Part shown: positions 45,666 through 57,653 of the stretch, in pieces | Numbering within the stretch: the stretch's first letter is position 1 | Layout: each line of letters starts with the position of its first letter | Origin: Amylostereum areolatum | Taxonomy: Eukaryota > Basidiomycota > Agaricomycetes > Russulales > Stereaceae | Assembly: GCA_012932865.1 (NCBI GenBank) | Contig: SAXG01000003.1 | Coordinates: forward strand, 1,674,001-1,738,000 | Length of the DNA: 64,000 nucleotides | Direction: 5' to 3' | Program-made: the position numbers and the translations under genes | The notes under the pieces: generated by a model | What the model was told of the DNA's origin: nothing | The model's database searches: none | Seen by the model: only the letters and a program-made list of their open reading frames with translations

Positions 45666-48600
45666 CTACCCGTCTGCACCGAAGCTGCGCATGGCCGCCT
45701 TGCGGCTCTTGACGCTCTTCCTCGCCCGCATCGCCGATATCTGCGCGTCGCTGTCCGTGGGCGTGAACCCAAGGAAGTTCACCTTCGTCCCACGCGCGGT
45801 CGTCACAGCGGTGGGTTGGGGACCTGCGGGTGCGCTCCGCGCCATCTCGGACGTCGAGACGACGGTCTCCCCGCCCATCACCGCGCCCTCGTTCATCGAG
45901 GGAGCGGCCATGTCGTCCGCACCACCGCCGGTCTGAGCCTCCATGAGTGGCGAGGCGGGCACCTCCAGGTGACTAGGCATCGGCGACAACGGGTTGTACA
46001 AGCTTGAGTTCGGGTCCGTGTATATGATCGGGAGCGCCTGATTTGTAGGCGCGGATGCCGAGCTGCTGGCAAAAGTGGTTCACAGCCGCGTGGAAGGCGG
46101 TCTTGCGTGTGAGACGCAAGCCCCAGTCTTGCCAGTTGCTGATCCAGAGGTCAGGGCTCCGACTGGTTCAGCGAGGGAAAAGCGAACGTACCCGTTGTGT
46201 CCGATACCGACGGTCACCTCGAGGTAACGCTGGTACTGGATGTTCTGCAAGGTGATCGAGGTAGCGGGTTGGAACCAGCGGTTTTCCTCTTTGGCGAGCC
46301 AGTCGTTCATGGCGTGTTCCAAGGCGTCGATCTTTTCGAGAGGCGTATGCCACTCCATCTGCATCGTTAAGTTCTCAAACGTTTTCTGGGAACGACGGTC
46401 AGCGAGCGATTACAGAGGAGCTCGGGAAATGATACTCACATCGCTCCTACGGCAGTTGGTACTGAGGCAAAGGGGGGTCAGAAAGCGTGCGACGGTGCGA
46501 GCAGTGAAACTCACATGAACTTGTTGAACAGTTGGCTATTGAAGTAGTAGGTTTCTGTGCCATCTGCCCGAGTGAAGATCGTCGCAAACAAGCCCATCTT
46601 CTTCACGACCAAGTTTTCCTCTGTGACTTCACGTGAGTTGCCGAACAATTAACGGGCAAGTGAACCTACCATCGATGAAGCATCGATCTCCAGTGTCATA
46701 GGGGCTATGAATCGGTCTATGAGCCAAGTATGCACTACGATTCAAGGACATGGAAACTCACTGCGTGACGAACAAAAACATAATGGCGTCAAAAGCATTG
46801 CTGGCCGCGCTCTTGAAAATAAAGCTAGCCGCAATACCGATCGTGTACACGCTCGTGAGCGAGTCCCCAACATTGACGTTGAACACCGGCAAAGCGATGA
46901 AGAACAAGATAACAGCGGCGAAGAACAAGAGGATGTGGTCCAACGTGTGCAAGGCCGCGCTGACGTCGTGAATCGAGCGCGATAGGAATCGCCGCTCCTT
47001 GTACGTTTTGAGCACGGTCGACTTGATCTCCCCACGACTAAGATCGCCATTGTTGTCCGTGTCGAACACGCGGAAGGCGCGAGCAGCGTCCTCCGCATTC
47101 GAGTACGCGGGCTCGAAATCGGCCGGGATGAGGAACTTGCGACGGCGGTTCTTGAACGTGTAGAAAATGCGCTTCGCGAGCCGCTGCACGCACGACAACC
47201 GCATCAGCCGCCTGAACGCATATTTACTGACGGAGGAATACGCAACACACCTTAGCCTCGTGGGACGACGTGATATCCCACACAAGCCCGCTCTCTTCCG
47301 CGTCTTTGCCCTTGAGATTGCGCGCGTCGTGGAGAACCGCGTTCTTCAGCACCTTGGCCGCGTGCATCACGACCGCGTCACTCGCCTCCTGCGACTGGCG
47401 TGGGCGAGTTTCACCGGGAGGCGTGGGTGGATACTTGTGGGGACTGTCGCCAGGGGTAGCGTTTTCGCTGGGAGTGGCCGGGATCTTGCTGGCACGCTTC
47501 GCCTTCTTTTTGCCCTTGCCCTTGTTGGCTGCGGGGACGTCTTCCGCATCGCCGTCCCACTCACTCTCGCTCGCTGTGCCCGCAGGAGAATGAGGCCTGC
47601 TCCAGGTGAACCTGGACTGGTCCGCACCCGGGGTGGAGGAAAAGAGCGCAGAAAGCACGGGCGTACGGGAACCGCGACCGGGGGCGCGGTGCTTGGGTTT
47701 CGGCCGGTAGTCGCGCAGGTGCTCGATGACGACGAGGGACGTCCGAAGGTTGTCGATGCGCTCCTTGAACGCGGTGCGGTGGAAGGTGAACGCGATGGCG
47801 TGGGAAAGCATGCGCTGGATGCACCATACGAGCGAGAGGAAGAAGAAAAACTCGACGACCTGGTAGAGGCGATCGGTGTAAGGAGCGCGGGACGTGACGT
47901 CGTTGTCGTGGACGTGGAGCTTGTAGATGTGCTCGAAGAGAATGATCCAGCTGACCCACGCGCTCGCGGCGTACAAGACGGGCTTGAGCGTGCCCTTGAC
48001 GGAGTTGTAGAGTTCGACGCGCGTCTTGATCCTCTCGGAGACGTGTCCCCACACGAGCGCGACCCCACCGCGGACAAATATCGGGATGACGTCGACGATG
48101 AGGGCGAGGGCCCATGAAACGACGACGTTGGCCGCGGCCCAGAAGAGCCAGGCTTCAACGTTGTCGACGACGTAGCGTCTGTGTTGGGACGGATGGGGCT
48201 TGTACCAGAAGAAGTAGACGAGGATAGGACCGGCAGAGAGGAGGCCGGCGGTGAGGATGGAGCCGATCAGAGAGCCAAAGAGCAGAGAGATGGTGCTGGC
48301 ATCGTCCAGGGTAAGGGGAGGTGTACGGGGCAAAGATGAAGGGGTACGCACCGACGGAAACAGCCCGTGCGCTGGGACTTGACACCCATCTGGTGCTGGA
48401 AGTTGTTCTCCTGGTCGACGAGGTCCTCCTCGCCGCTCCAGTCGTAGTTGTCGTCGTCGTCGCTGGAGCCATCTTCGTCAGTGGCATAGGAGCTCTGCCT
48501 GGAGTGGGTGGGCACGGCCATGGGGTTAGCTGGATCGAAGCTGGGGAGGGAGTGAATGTGGCCAGGGGTCTTTTCGCGATAGGTGGGAACGTCGATGTTG

Positions 48601-48929
48601 TCAGGGTAGTGGACGGAGGGCTTCGCCTTCGCGTGCTGTTTCTCGTCCATGAGGGGGAGCTGGACGTCAGAACGGTAGGGGGGTGTTTGGGCGACGTAGT
48701 CGTCGAGGTTGAGGTGGGAGGAGCTAGCGACGGTTTTGTAAGGGGGGGAGGGAAGCGGGGGCTGGAAGTCGTCTGTGTCGAACAGGCGGTCTGAATCGAG
48801 GCGGCGGGGGACGTGGCGGGAAGGCGGGGATGAGCCGCGGTCGTCTTGGACGGTGAGGGAGAAGGGGGGATGAGAGGAAGAAGCAGCCGAAGCTGACGGC
48901 TCGTCGTCTTTGTCCATGCTCGAAGCCAT
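45666..48929 (-). CDS. mechanosensitive ion channel, MscS type with EF-hand (Msy1/Msy2-like)
   Basis: Fungal EF-hand MscS channels sit in ER membranes and tune calcium release under osmotic stress (family knowledge). Start MASSMDKDDEPSASAASSSH, with a Ser/Asp-rich cytosolic N-terminus. Splicing at CFRR|TISLLFGSLIGSILTAG begins the membrane region: LSAGPILVYFFWYKP, AWLFWAAANVVVSWALALIV, VVEFFFFLSLVWCIQRML. After a long charged linker, a 67-nt intron joins HEAK to RLAKRIFYTFKNRRR. The EF-hand is DTDNNGDLSRGE. Pore helices follow (LLFFAAVILFFIALPVFNVN, SFIFKSAASNAFDAIMFLFV), then PYDTGDRCFID and the beta domain (VVKKMGLFATIFTRADG). The C-terminal tail starts YTDPNSSLYNPLSP and ends at 45666. One +1 correction is needed at the GGG at 46030-46032, between AYKSGAP and IIYTDPNSS. 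Confidence 0.92.
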
Positions 48930-49605
48930 GCCGCGGGCGAGATATCACAGAGATGAAGCAGACTACTGAGATGATCAGTCCCGTCTTTGCTCCACACAAC
49001 GATTATCCGCCGGGTCCAATCTCGTCCTCGGGTCGTGGGGGTTGCCAAGCTGCAGTGAGCGCTGGTCGAGGACGGGCACAAGCGGTGGGCGACGTCGAGG
49101 GAGATGTAGGGCGAAAAGAGAGGAGGAACGGCGGTCTCAGGTCGAGGTTTTTCTGCATTTCCTCGTGAGGGGGAGGGGAACGAGACCCGCAGGCGACAAG
49201 GCACAATCCCAAGCCTGTCTCCAACTGTCTCCAAGCGACCGAAGCTCAGATTTCCTCTACCCGACCTCCACCCATCTCTTTTCCGCCCAACCAAAGCTGT
49301 CAGCCCTCTTCTGCAGGCCCATATGCGCTTTTTCGCTCCCCACTCCGGTTTCTTGCTCGTCTCTCCTCCCGCCTGGGATCCTCCAGTGGGAACGCTGTGG
49401 AGCACGGAAATTTGGTTTATGGGAGAAAAAGGAGACAACAGGCGCCGGCCAGCCTCGGCCAGCAACCCCAAATGCGGCCCCGAGTCTCCGCCCGATCTTC
49501 AGTCCCGTTGACGTCACCGACATCTCACCATGTCTTCATCCCACCGCCCCTCCTCTGCCCTTCCCTTCCTCCACCATCTTCACCTGAGCACGCACCCTCC
49601 TTTCC
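48930..49605. promoter_or_regulatory. divergent promoter region, MscS channel / small helical protein
   Basis: 676 bp between head-to-head genes. CT-rich on the plus strand close to 49606. No supported coding sequence, despite long open frames created by composition. Confidence 0.45.
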
Positions 49606-50241
49606 ATGGACGACAAACTTCTCGCCAAACAGACCAAGAAGCTCGAAACCTCCATCGCAAAGGAGGCCAAAGCCGACGAGAAATATCTCCAACACGCCTC
49701 CAAAGACCTCCAGGCCGCTCAGAAGGGTCACAACAAAGCAGAAAAGGTCCCGCCGCCCGTATTCTCGCGCACAGACCCTGAAGGCTGACCTTGATTCTCA
49801 GGCGGCCTACAAGGCCGACAGCGCGCACGAGAAGGCGATGAAGAAGGAACAGAAAACCGCCAAGAAACTCAACAACGCGGCGCACACCCACGACGTCGCG
49901 CTCACCAACGAGAAAAAGACAGAACACGATATCACAGTCCGTGCTCTCCTATCCTCGCGCGTTCGTCTCGTATTGATTTCCGTCCCCAGCTATGCCAGAA
50001 GAGCAAAACCGACGCGGAACACAACGTTCTCCAGAAACAAGCGGAGCTCGAGGCCGCACAGAAGCGCAAAGCCGATGGCCAGGTCGGACATCGTCATCTC
50101 TTTTCGTATTTCCTGCTCGCTAACGAAATTTCCACTGTGCAGGTCGTGCGTGAACGCCGTCTTTCCGACGCTCGTCAATCGGTCATACGTCCCACGGCCG
50201 GTGGCGCGGCGGCGGGAGATGCTGGCAGCGACATCGTTTGA
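49606..50241 (+). CDS. small Lys/Ala-rich helical protein (Ncp1-like?)
   Basis: Four exons (49606-49746, 49802-49936, 49999-50082, 50143-50241) sum to 153 codons, 152 residues, in frame. Almost entirely alpha-helical with heptad-like Ala/Leu/Lys spacing: MDDKLLAKQTKKLETSIAKE, KYLQHASKDLQAAQKGHNKA, KAMKKEQKTAKKLNNAAHTH, VLQKQAELEAAQKRKADGQ; a Gly/Ala C-terminus ends DIV. It resembles small basidiomycete proteins annotated as 'DNA-binding protein Ncp1', but that name is from memory and its function is not established. Exon phases agree well, so the gene model is solid even though the role is not. Confidence 0.8.
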
Positions 50242-50668
50242 TAGCCTTCTCCTACTGTATGTCTGCGCAGAAACGGGTCCTGGTCCTCGATATTTATGTT
50301 TCCATGGGTGTATAACGTCATTCTCCCCCCCGCTGTATCCAATACTCTTCTCGATGTATCCTCTCTCAGGTTCACTTGTATTCAACGTCTTGGATGTCCG
50401 TGGTCTCCTGTATCTCAATTTAGTGTAACACCTTCCTTCATGAAATGCGTGTAATACATACCAAACTTGTGTTACACCTTGTAATGGTTTACTGGACAAG
50501 ATCAGCACGACGCGACGCGACACCCGTCACATGCTCCAATAGCGCACTTTCCCATCACATGTTATCCGCTTTCACCTCGACGCGTCAACGCAAGACGCGC
50601 GGCCTCCCCGTACCACTTGCACGTCCCATTTACCCCTCCTCCTCTCCCTAACCCTCTCCCTCCTCGCT
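50242..50668. other. intergenic, PRE5 promoter side
   Basis: 427 bp between two plus-strand genes. A CT-rich tract (about 50633-50665) directly precedes the PRE5 start. No gene seen. Confidence 0.5.
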
Positions 50669-51979
50669 ATGGTACGTCTCCGCACCGACGCACCGACGCA
50701 CCCACTCAAACTGACGAGTTTCCCAGTTCAGAAACACCTACGACTCAGATAACACCGTCTTCTCGCCCCAGGGACGTCTGCACCAGGTCGAGTATGCGCT
50801 CGAAGCCGTCAAGCAGGGCTCCGCCGCCGTCGGCCTGCGCTCCAAAACCCACGCGATCCTCCTCACGCTCAAGGTGCGTCTCCCCCCCCTTTTGCTTTCT
50901 TCGTCGTTTCGTGATCCCCAAGACTGACGGGGGGAAATCATGCGCGGACAGCGATCGACGGGCGAGCTCGCGTCGTACCAGCAAAAGATGTTCCGCATCG
51001 ACGACCACGTCGGGATCGCGATCGCGGGGCTGACGTCCGATGCGCGCGTGCTCAGGTGGGTCCCGTCGCGCTGGATCTGGGATGGGATGTTGACGTGCGA
51101 GGGGCGGGGCGAAGCAACTTCATGCGCCAGCAGGCGATGGCGTCGCGCATGGTGTTCAACCGACCGGTCCCCGTGAACAGGCTCGTATCCGCGATCGCGG
51201 ACAGTGCGTCGTTCCCCCCCTCTTCCCCCTCCGCTTGTCTCACCCATCCTGCTCTCGGTTCCTCCCAACCAAAACCCTGCCGAACATCGGTATCTGACCG
51301 GCCTCGATCACATCTCCTACCCCCCATCCAACAGAGGCGCAAGTCAACACGCAGGAATACGGCCGTCGTCCGTACGGTGTCGGCTTCCTCGTCATCGGGC
51401 ACGACCACTCGGGCCCACACCTGTACGAGTTCTCGCCCTCGGGCACGTCCTTCGAGTACTACGCCGTCTCCATCGGCGCGCGAAGCCAAAGCGCGAAGAC
51501 CTATCTCGAGAAGCACTACGAGAAATTCGCCGACGGTGCGTCCTCCTCACCCCACCCCTTCTCTCCTTCCTTCCTTCCTCCCCCTCGCTCCCCCCTCATC
51601 CCTCTGTTTCTGGCCACGCCTTCCGTAACGCGCCACTGACCCGCCCGCCCCCCCGCGCCCAGCCTCCCTCGAAGACCTCGTCCGCCACGGCCTGCACGCG
51701 CTGCGCGAGACCCTCCAGCAGGACAAGGAGCTCACGATCCACAACACCTCGATCGGCATCATCGGCCCCGGGGGCGCGCACGAGGCCGCGATCGCGCCCG
51801 CGGGCGACTTCCGCATCCGCGAGGGCGAGCCGATCGACGTCTACCTCAAGAGCATGCTGCCCAAGGAGGAGGCGATGGGCATCGCGCCGCCCGCGCCCGC
51901 GCCCGCCGCCCCTGTCGCGGAGGCGGAGGGAGCCGCGCCGCCTGCGGGTGGGGACGAGGACGTGCAGATGGAGGAGTGA
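50669..51979 (+). CDS. PRE5: 20S proteasome subunit alpha-6 (Pre5/PSMA1)
   Basis: Structural alpha-ring subunit of the 20S proteasome. The first exon is only the ATG (50669-50671), followed by intron 50672-50726. Exons 50727-50873, 50952-51055, 51115-51203, 51335-51535 and 51663-51979 complete 286 residues in frame. Alpha-subunit signature: [20 protein letters not shown] then [17 protein letters not shown]. Further: [91 protein letters not shown]. The C-terminus extends into an Ala/Pro-rich segment ending [10 protein letters not shown], acidic as in PSMA1 relatives. Nothing is missing. Confidence 0.96.
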
Positions 51980-52221
51980 GGAAAGAAAGAGCGGGTTTTG
52001 GCCATGGGTGTGCGTGTGCTTTGTATGGCGTGTATGTTAGGCCGGGTTCGAACCAGGAGCATCTTTCCAAACCTCCAATAGCGCGCGTCTTTGCGTTCAG
52101 ATGCCTATCAGCGCGCTCGACGTGCAGATGAATGGTGTGCGTAGGTGAATGAGGGGTGAGGAGATATTAGATGCATTACAGGTTCATGTACGAATATAAC
52201 GGAGGCCCAGCAAGCGCCGCC
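51980..52221. other. convergent 3' intergenic region
   Basis: Short gap between PRE5 (+) and COX15 (-). GGTTCGAACC occurs at 52049-52058 but is not part of a tRNA fold. Confidence 0.5.
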
Positions 52222-53887
52222 CTAAACCTTCGCCTTCGCCTGCCTCCACAGCCGCGCCGCGACGCTCGGCCGCCGCAGCGCGACGAGCGTGTGCACCATC
52301 GCCGTGAGCAGCAGCACGCTGCCGGCCTGGTGCGCGGCGGCGAGCGGGACGGGCACGAGGTAGAGCAGCGTCGAGATCCCGAGCAGCACCTGCGCGTTCG
52401 CCATCGCGAACGCGGCCGCGATCGACCCGCGCGCGAGCGGGGGCAGCGCGGCGCGCACGGCGGGCGCGCGCGTGGTCAGCCAGAGGGCGAGGGTGCCGGC
52501 GTAGGTCGTCATCGCCTGTCGAGGAGCAAAGCAGCGTTCGTGGAAAGGGGGGTCAGAGAAAATATGTGAGTGAGAGCGGGGAGGGGGAGGGGGAGGGGAC
52601 GGACGAGGACGCGGTGGTTGAACTGGACCGTGGTCGGGTTTTCGAACAGGTTGCGCCAGAGGCCGCCGCCGTCGGGCGAGGAGGCGTACGCGGCGGAGTA
52701 GAGCTCGGCGGCGGGGGGCGCGAGGCGTCCGCCCATGAGCGGGAACTCGTTGTAGAGCAGGCCCTGCGTCGAGGCCCGCGACGAACGCGCCTGCGTCCGA
52801 GGTCAGCAAACCTCTCGAGAGAGAAAAGGGGGAAGGGACGCACCGGAGAGAGCGGTGAGCAGGACCAAGCCCGTGAGCCACGCCGAGCGCGCCTTAAACT
52901 TGCGCACGAGCGGGTTCCTGCAGCACGCTTTCCCAGCTCCGCCCGTCCTTGAGCGCGCCCCAGCTCCCGGCGTGCGCGAACCGCCAGTCCTTGAGGATGC
53001 CGAGGCCGGTGGCGAACATGCCGGCGTAGAGCACGAGCGCGGCGCCGAGGTGGGCGGCGAGACGGTACTGCGACACGCGCGGGACGGCGCCGGGGGTGTG
53101 CAGGATGCTGTCCTCGAGCCCGGACTGGACCATGTACCACCCGAGCGCGCCCTGGGCGCCGAGGAGGAGGGCCATGCCCACGAGCTGGCGCGGGAGGGCG
53201 GGCGAGAGCCGACGGCGAAGGGCGAAGTAGGTGAGCGGGAGGACGAAGGCGAGGCCGATGACGCGGCCGAGGACGCGGTGGCCCCATTCCATGTGGAAGA
53301 TGGACTTGAACTCGGAGAGGGACATGTTGTGGTTGAGCCTGGCGCATTGTCAGTCGACCGACGGGGCTGGGGAGGGGGGGGGGGGGGGAAGCGACGTACA
53401 TCTTGAACTCGGGCGTGGCCTTGTACTTGTCGAACTCTTCCTCCCATTGGGCGGCGGTGAGCGGGGGCACGACGCCGGTGATGGGCTTCCACTCGGTGAT
53501 GCTCAGGCCGGACTCGGTGAGACGGGTGACGCCCCCGACGACGATGACGGCGAAGACGAGGGTGGAGGAGAGGAGCAGCCAGCGCGCGACGGAGGGCGGG
53601 GAGAGCACGGGGAGGGATTCGGCGGCGACGGTGCCGTTGGAGGAGAAAAACCGGGACTCGAAGACGCGTTGGGCGGGACTGGAAGGCGGGCGGGAGAAGA
53701 GGGCGTACGTGCGGAGGCGGGAGGAGGAGAAACGGGGCACTGGTGGCGGACGTTCGGGAAGGGCGGAAAGGATGCTAGTAGTACGTCGAGGACATGAGTG
53801 GTGCAGACCGCGGGGCAGGGAGCTGGCCAGTCTGAAAGCGGAGGGCGCGGGTCGGGAGAAGACCTTGGCTAGGAAACCTGGCAGCAT
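52222..53887 (-). CDS. COX15: heme A synthase (Cox15)
   Basis: Mitochondrial inner-membrane enzyme converting heme O to heme A for cytochrome c oxidase. The start at 53887 gives an Arg/Ser-rich, acid-poor presequence ([20 protein letters not shown]). Core segments: [60 protein letters not shown] (heme-ligand His), [35 protein letters not shown], then [29 protein letters not shown] and [20 protein letters not shown] with H-Q-A-G-S. The intron near 53344-53399 holds a run of 15 G. Two +1 corrections are required: CC at 52917-52918 (SVLQ to [11 protein letters not shown]) and CCC at 52762-52764 (GLDAG to LLYNEFP). Family membership is certain; the shifts look like sequence errors. Confidence 0.94.
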
Positions 53888-54159
53888 GTTGCCAACGAGC
53901 GGCGAGCGCGATGCACACGAGCGATGCGCACGACGTGGAGAGTGGATGTATGCGCCGAGGTGAAGCGGTGAAGCGGCGAGGCCGACGTAGGTCGACGGCG
54001 GCGGCGCTGGAGATGTTATGGCCGGACGCTCACTGGACGACGGACCGTCGATGGGTCGGACTCGATCGCGTCCAGGCTCGGCTCGCCAAATCCCATCACG
54101 TGGCCGACGCGCCGCTGACTGGCCCGCGACCCGCAATCCGAGTCCGCCCTTCGCCCGCC
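53888..54159. promoter_or_regulatory. 272-bp divergent promoter, COX15 / BOL3
   Basis: Head-to-head mitochondrial genes. Contains TCACGTGG at 54096-54103, a CACGTG core about 60 bp upstream of the BOL3 ATG. Regulation by a bHLH factor is inferred. Confidence 0.5.
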
Positions 54160-54629
54160 ATGCTCTCGACCCTCTCCCGCAGACTCGCCCCGGCCCTCTT
54201 CCGCCCCCGCGCATACACCGCCGCCGCGCGCCCGGCGCCCCCACCGCCGCTCGACGAGGGCGAGCGCGCCATCTACGACAAGCTCGAGGACCGCTTCAGC
54301 CCGTCCGAGCTCCTCGTGCAGGACGTGTCCGGTGCGTGCGCGTCCGACGGCGGCACCGCCTTCCTGCCTTCAGACATACTGACGAGCTCCATCGGACGCG
54401 GTCAAGGCGGCTGCGGGTCGTTCTACGCCATTACCATCGCGAGCGCGGCGTTCAAAGGCATGCCGGTGGTCAAACAGCACAGGCTCGTGAACGACGTGCT
54501 CAAGAAGGAGATCGAGGGCATCCATGGGCTGCAGGTGCGCCGTCTCCCCGTTCTGGCGCGCGCGTCCGCTGATGTGACACGGCCGACGCTTTCCCCCCGC
54601 CGCCGCAGTTGAAGACGATACCGCAATGA
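54160..54629 (+). CDS. BOL3: mitochondrial BolA-like protein (Bol3/BOLA3)
   Basis: Assists transfer of 4Fe-4S clusters to mitochondrial targets. Three exons (54160-54331, 54407-54534, 54609-54629) give 106 residues in frame. The N-terminal presequence MLSTLSRRLAPALFRPRAYT is Arg-rich without acidic residues. BolA domain: IYDKLEDRFSPSELLVQDVS, then GGCGSFYAITIASAAFKGMP with the BOLA3-type conserved Cys, and VVKQHRLVNDVLKKEIEGIH with the conserved His of the H-R-x-V motif, ending GLQLKTIPQ. Shares a 272-bp promoter with COX15. The last exon encodes only seven codons including the stop. Confidence 0.94.
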
Positions 54630-57600
54630 TATATACATACAGCAGTTAGCTTCGCCATCCTATTGCTCGGTGATATCACACTCGATCCTGTTACCGTTCG
54701 TCGTCCAGGCATGCTGTCTGGGGGCGTGAGGAGATGAGCGTGAGCTAAGTACGTGTGAACGCTGGGGCTTCTTTGCCAACCGCGTACAGGGACGGTGCTA
54801 GACTGATAGTCGCGGTGGCGACTCTGACGTTCCCACCTTCATTGTTGCATGCTTACGTCGACGTCAAAAAGGACATGCAGGACGGAGGGGATCCGCAGGC
54901 TTGGTGTGGGGCCCCACTTTGCACCTTGCTTACTTCCGCCGGCGCCGGGCACTGCACGTATAGCAGTCCTTGGTGCGCCGCTTTGCGATCCCCGAGGCAG
55001 GTCTCGCGAACGGGATGTCAACTTACCTCTTCCAGGAGAAACGTAGTCGCACGTGGACGTGAATGCGATTGGTGGGTGCATCAGACGGACACCGGAGCCG
55101 GCGACTGGACAAGTCCCCGTAAGTGAATGGCGCTGCCCGCCGTCCGTACGCGCGTACGCCATCACGCGCAGCGCTGCACCACCGTTCGCGAACGGAAATC
55201 CTCCCGCCCATCCTCTTGTCAACACCTCGTGCCTGCACCGCAGTGGCGCGTGCCAGTCCATTCCGTTCCATCTATCCCTCTCCTCCTCCTCCCCCCGTCC
55301 TAAGTACCGCAATATCACTCCAAAGGGCACGCTCACCCCCTTCTTCCAGCAATATCAGAATGATCAGAGCCCTCCCTCCGAACTCTCCATTCCATCCGCG
55401 CTCGGGTTCAAACGTTCATCTCCCGATCCTTGAAGACGGGTTTGCGTTGGCTCCCCCAGATCGACTGTGCGGGGGGTGGATGAGACGACCGCACGCGTAC
55501 GTACGGTCGGTCTCGGTCTCGTGGCGTCAACGTCGAGCTCACGGGGGTCGGGCAGTCCGGTCACCCTCCGTCATCAACATCGGCACGGGGTCGGAGGCCT
55601 CTCCCTTCCGCTCCTCGAGATCAACGAACCCAAAAGCCCTCGTCCAGAAGCGCTGATTGCTCTGCCCACCTTCTCTTCTAGCGGCAATTGCGCCGTATGT
55701 AACTTGTAATGAAAAGCAGATGATCGAAGCAGAGCGCATGATGCAAGATGCTTGCAACTGCAACGGGGCTTACCCTCTTTCCTCGGTGCGTTGCCGTGTC
55801 TTTATTCGGTGACAACTGACTTGCTGCTTTCACTAAGTACTCAAGTTACTACTTACTTGGATGATGCGATGTCCAACTCCGCCGTTCGTCCTCCTCCCGT
55901 TCCCGTCCGCCACAAAGTTGGCATCAGCCGCATCAAACAAAAAAAAAGGGGGGAGGGGGAGGGGGAGGGGCGGCGAGGAGTCTACTTAACTCGCCGGCAC
56001 CCCTGACAGAAGGGCGCAGGGCCATCTGGATTCTGCAACGGCCAACCGGGAGGGAGGAACCTGGAGGAACTCTTTGCTCGCGCTTCTGAGACGACTGTCA
56101 TGCAATCGCGCCCACGCAGGCCCACGCCCCGAGCGCCGTCGGCGAATCGACGGATCCGGCGCACGAGTGTGCCCCCCCCCCTCCCCTTCGAGTCCCCCCT
56201 CCGAGTGCGGTCGGCAGCAGGGATCGCGCGGTCTTTCTCACCGCTTCACTCCTCGCACAGCCCGACGCCGCCGGCGAAGTCGGACGACGGGGCGGACGCC
56301 GGACGATCCTATCGAAAAATAGAAAAACACGACAGTCACCGATGAACCAAACGCGGACGCACGCGCGCGGGCGGCGGGCGGCGGGCGGCGGGCGGTCGAT
56401 TTCCAGCCGACGTTCGAGCGATGGACGTACCAAGTCCTCCACATCTCTTTGCAACGGACGTTCCGCGCCCTCGATACGATACCGATACGATACGAAGCAC
56501 GAAAGGGGCGGGGAGGGGGGAAGGTCGGGCGGGGACGAGTTTCGCTCGTAAATGTAAATGTCAGACTCGGACCGAAACGCGCAAGCAGGCGGCGTCGGCG
56601 CGCTGCTCGGGCGCACGAGTCCTGCAGGGGTCAGGTCTGCGCGTAAGCACGTCCTTGCACTGCCACTGCCGACGACGCACGGCGTTCCGTCCGTGGCTCC
56701 GCCGTCGCGTCGCGTCGCGTCGATTTGTGGTCCGTCGATGATGCATGACATTGCACGACGGGGGGGGGGGGGGGGGGGGGGGGGGATCCAATGTACGGTA
56801 CGGAGGGAGGACGGAGATCGCACATACGCCGGTGGCGGGACGACATGTCCCTAATCCACGCTGGCAGCATGTACTCAGTATCGAGTCCGCACGCGGGACA
56901 CGTTCGCGCACGACCGTCCGCGCGGCGATGCGTGCGTCAGGCGTTTCAAGTTGCGCGGGACTGCAGGCGGGACAAATGCAAGCGGGTCTGGATCGAGACA
57001 ACTGACTGCTCAGGCCGCAGGCGGTGCAAGTCCAGTGCAGGTGTGCCGTCCTGAGCGAAGTCGCACCGCGGCGGGGTCCATATAAGATATGATACGTATG
57101 TGAGGGGTGCGACTTGGCGAGGCACGGAGGCGCGCCTTTCCAATATCTGGATTCTGGGAACGTGGCGGGATCCGATGTGCTTATGGTATACAGATATATA
57201 CGTATGGGCGTGGAACATGGGGGGTCTACTGTTCTATACGACGTGTGCGCGACGGGGGACGAGCGGGTGAGGGGTGGGCGTGACCGTACGGAAGAGAGGG
57301 TTCGGGGGGAAGGTAAGTCGTTTCAAGGGGGGGGTGGAGAAAGGTACAGAGGGGGAGAGGAGGTATCCGCGGGAAGGATAAGATTATGGGAATAAATCAG
57401 ACAGGGGAGGAGAGGGGAACGCGATCGTACAGCAAATGTGGAACAGGTATGGCAACAAGGGGGGAGAGCGGTGGGGTGAAACAACAGAGAGAGAGATAGT
57501 TAGAGAGAGAGGGAGTCGTGAAAAAGTGCGTTGACAAAAAAGTATCCGGGGTGCGTGGATGCGAGCGTGAGCATTGGAACGATGAGAGAGCGATGCACGG

Positions 57601-57653
57601 ACGGGACGGGACGGGTTGGGTCAAGAAAAGGGAAAGAGAAACTTGATGCGCGC
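54630..57653. other. 3.0-kb GC-rich region without a supported gene
   Basis: Open frames are abundant because of GC content, but none has a motif or plausible splice pattern. Contains the G-run at 56760-56785, CGTCG-type repeats around 56705-56722, and purine-rich tracts at 55943-55970 and 57300-57420. Confidence 0.45.
56760..56785. repeat. poly-G run (about 26 nt)
   Basis: Read directly, flanked by CACGAC and ATCCAATG. The exact length is unreliable given the homopolymer behaviour seen elsewhere in this window. Confidence 0.7.

Noticed and set aside
52040..52070. GGTTCGAACC resembling a tRNA B-box
   Set aside because: The flanking bases cannot form a T-stem on either strand, and no A-box or acceptor stem is present.
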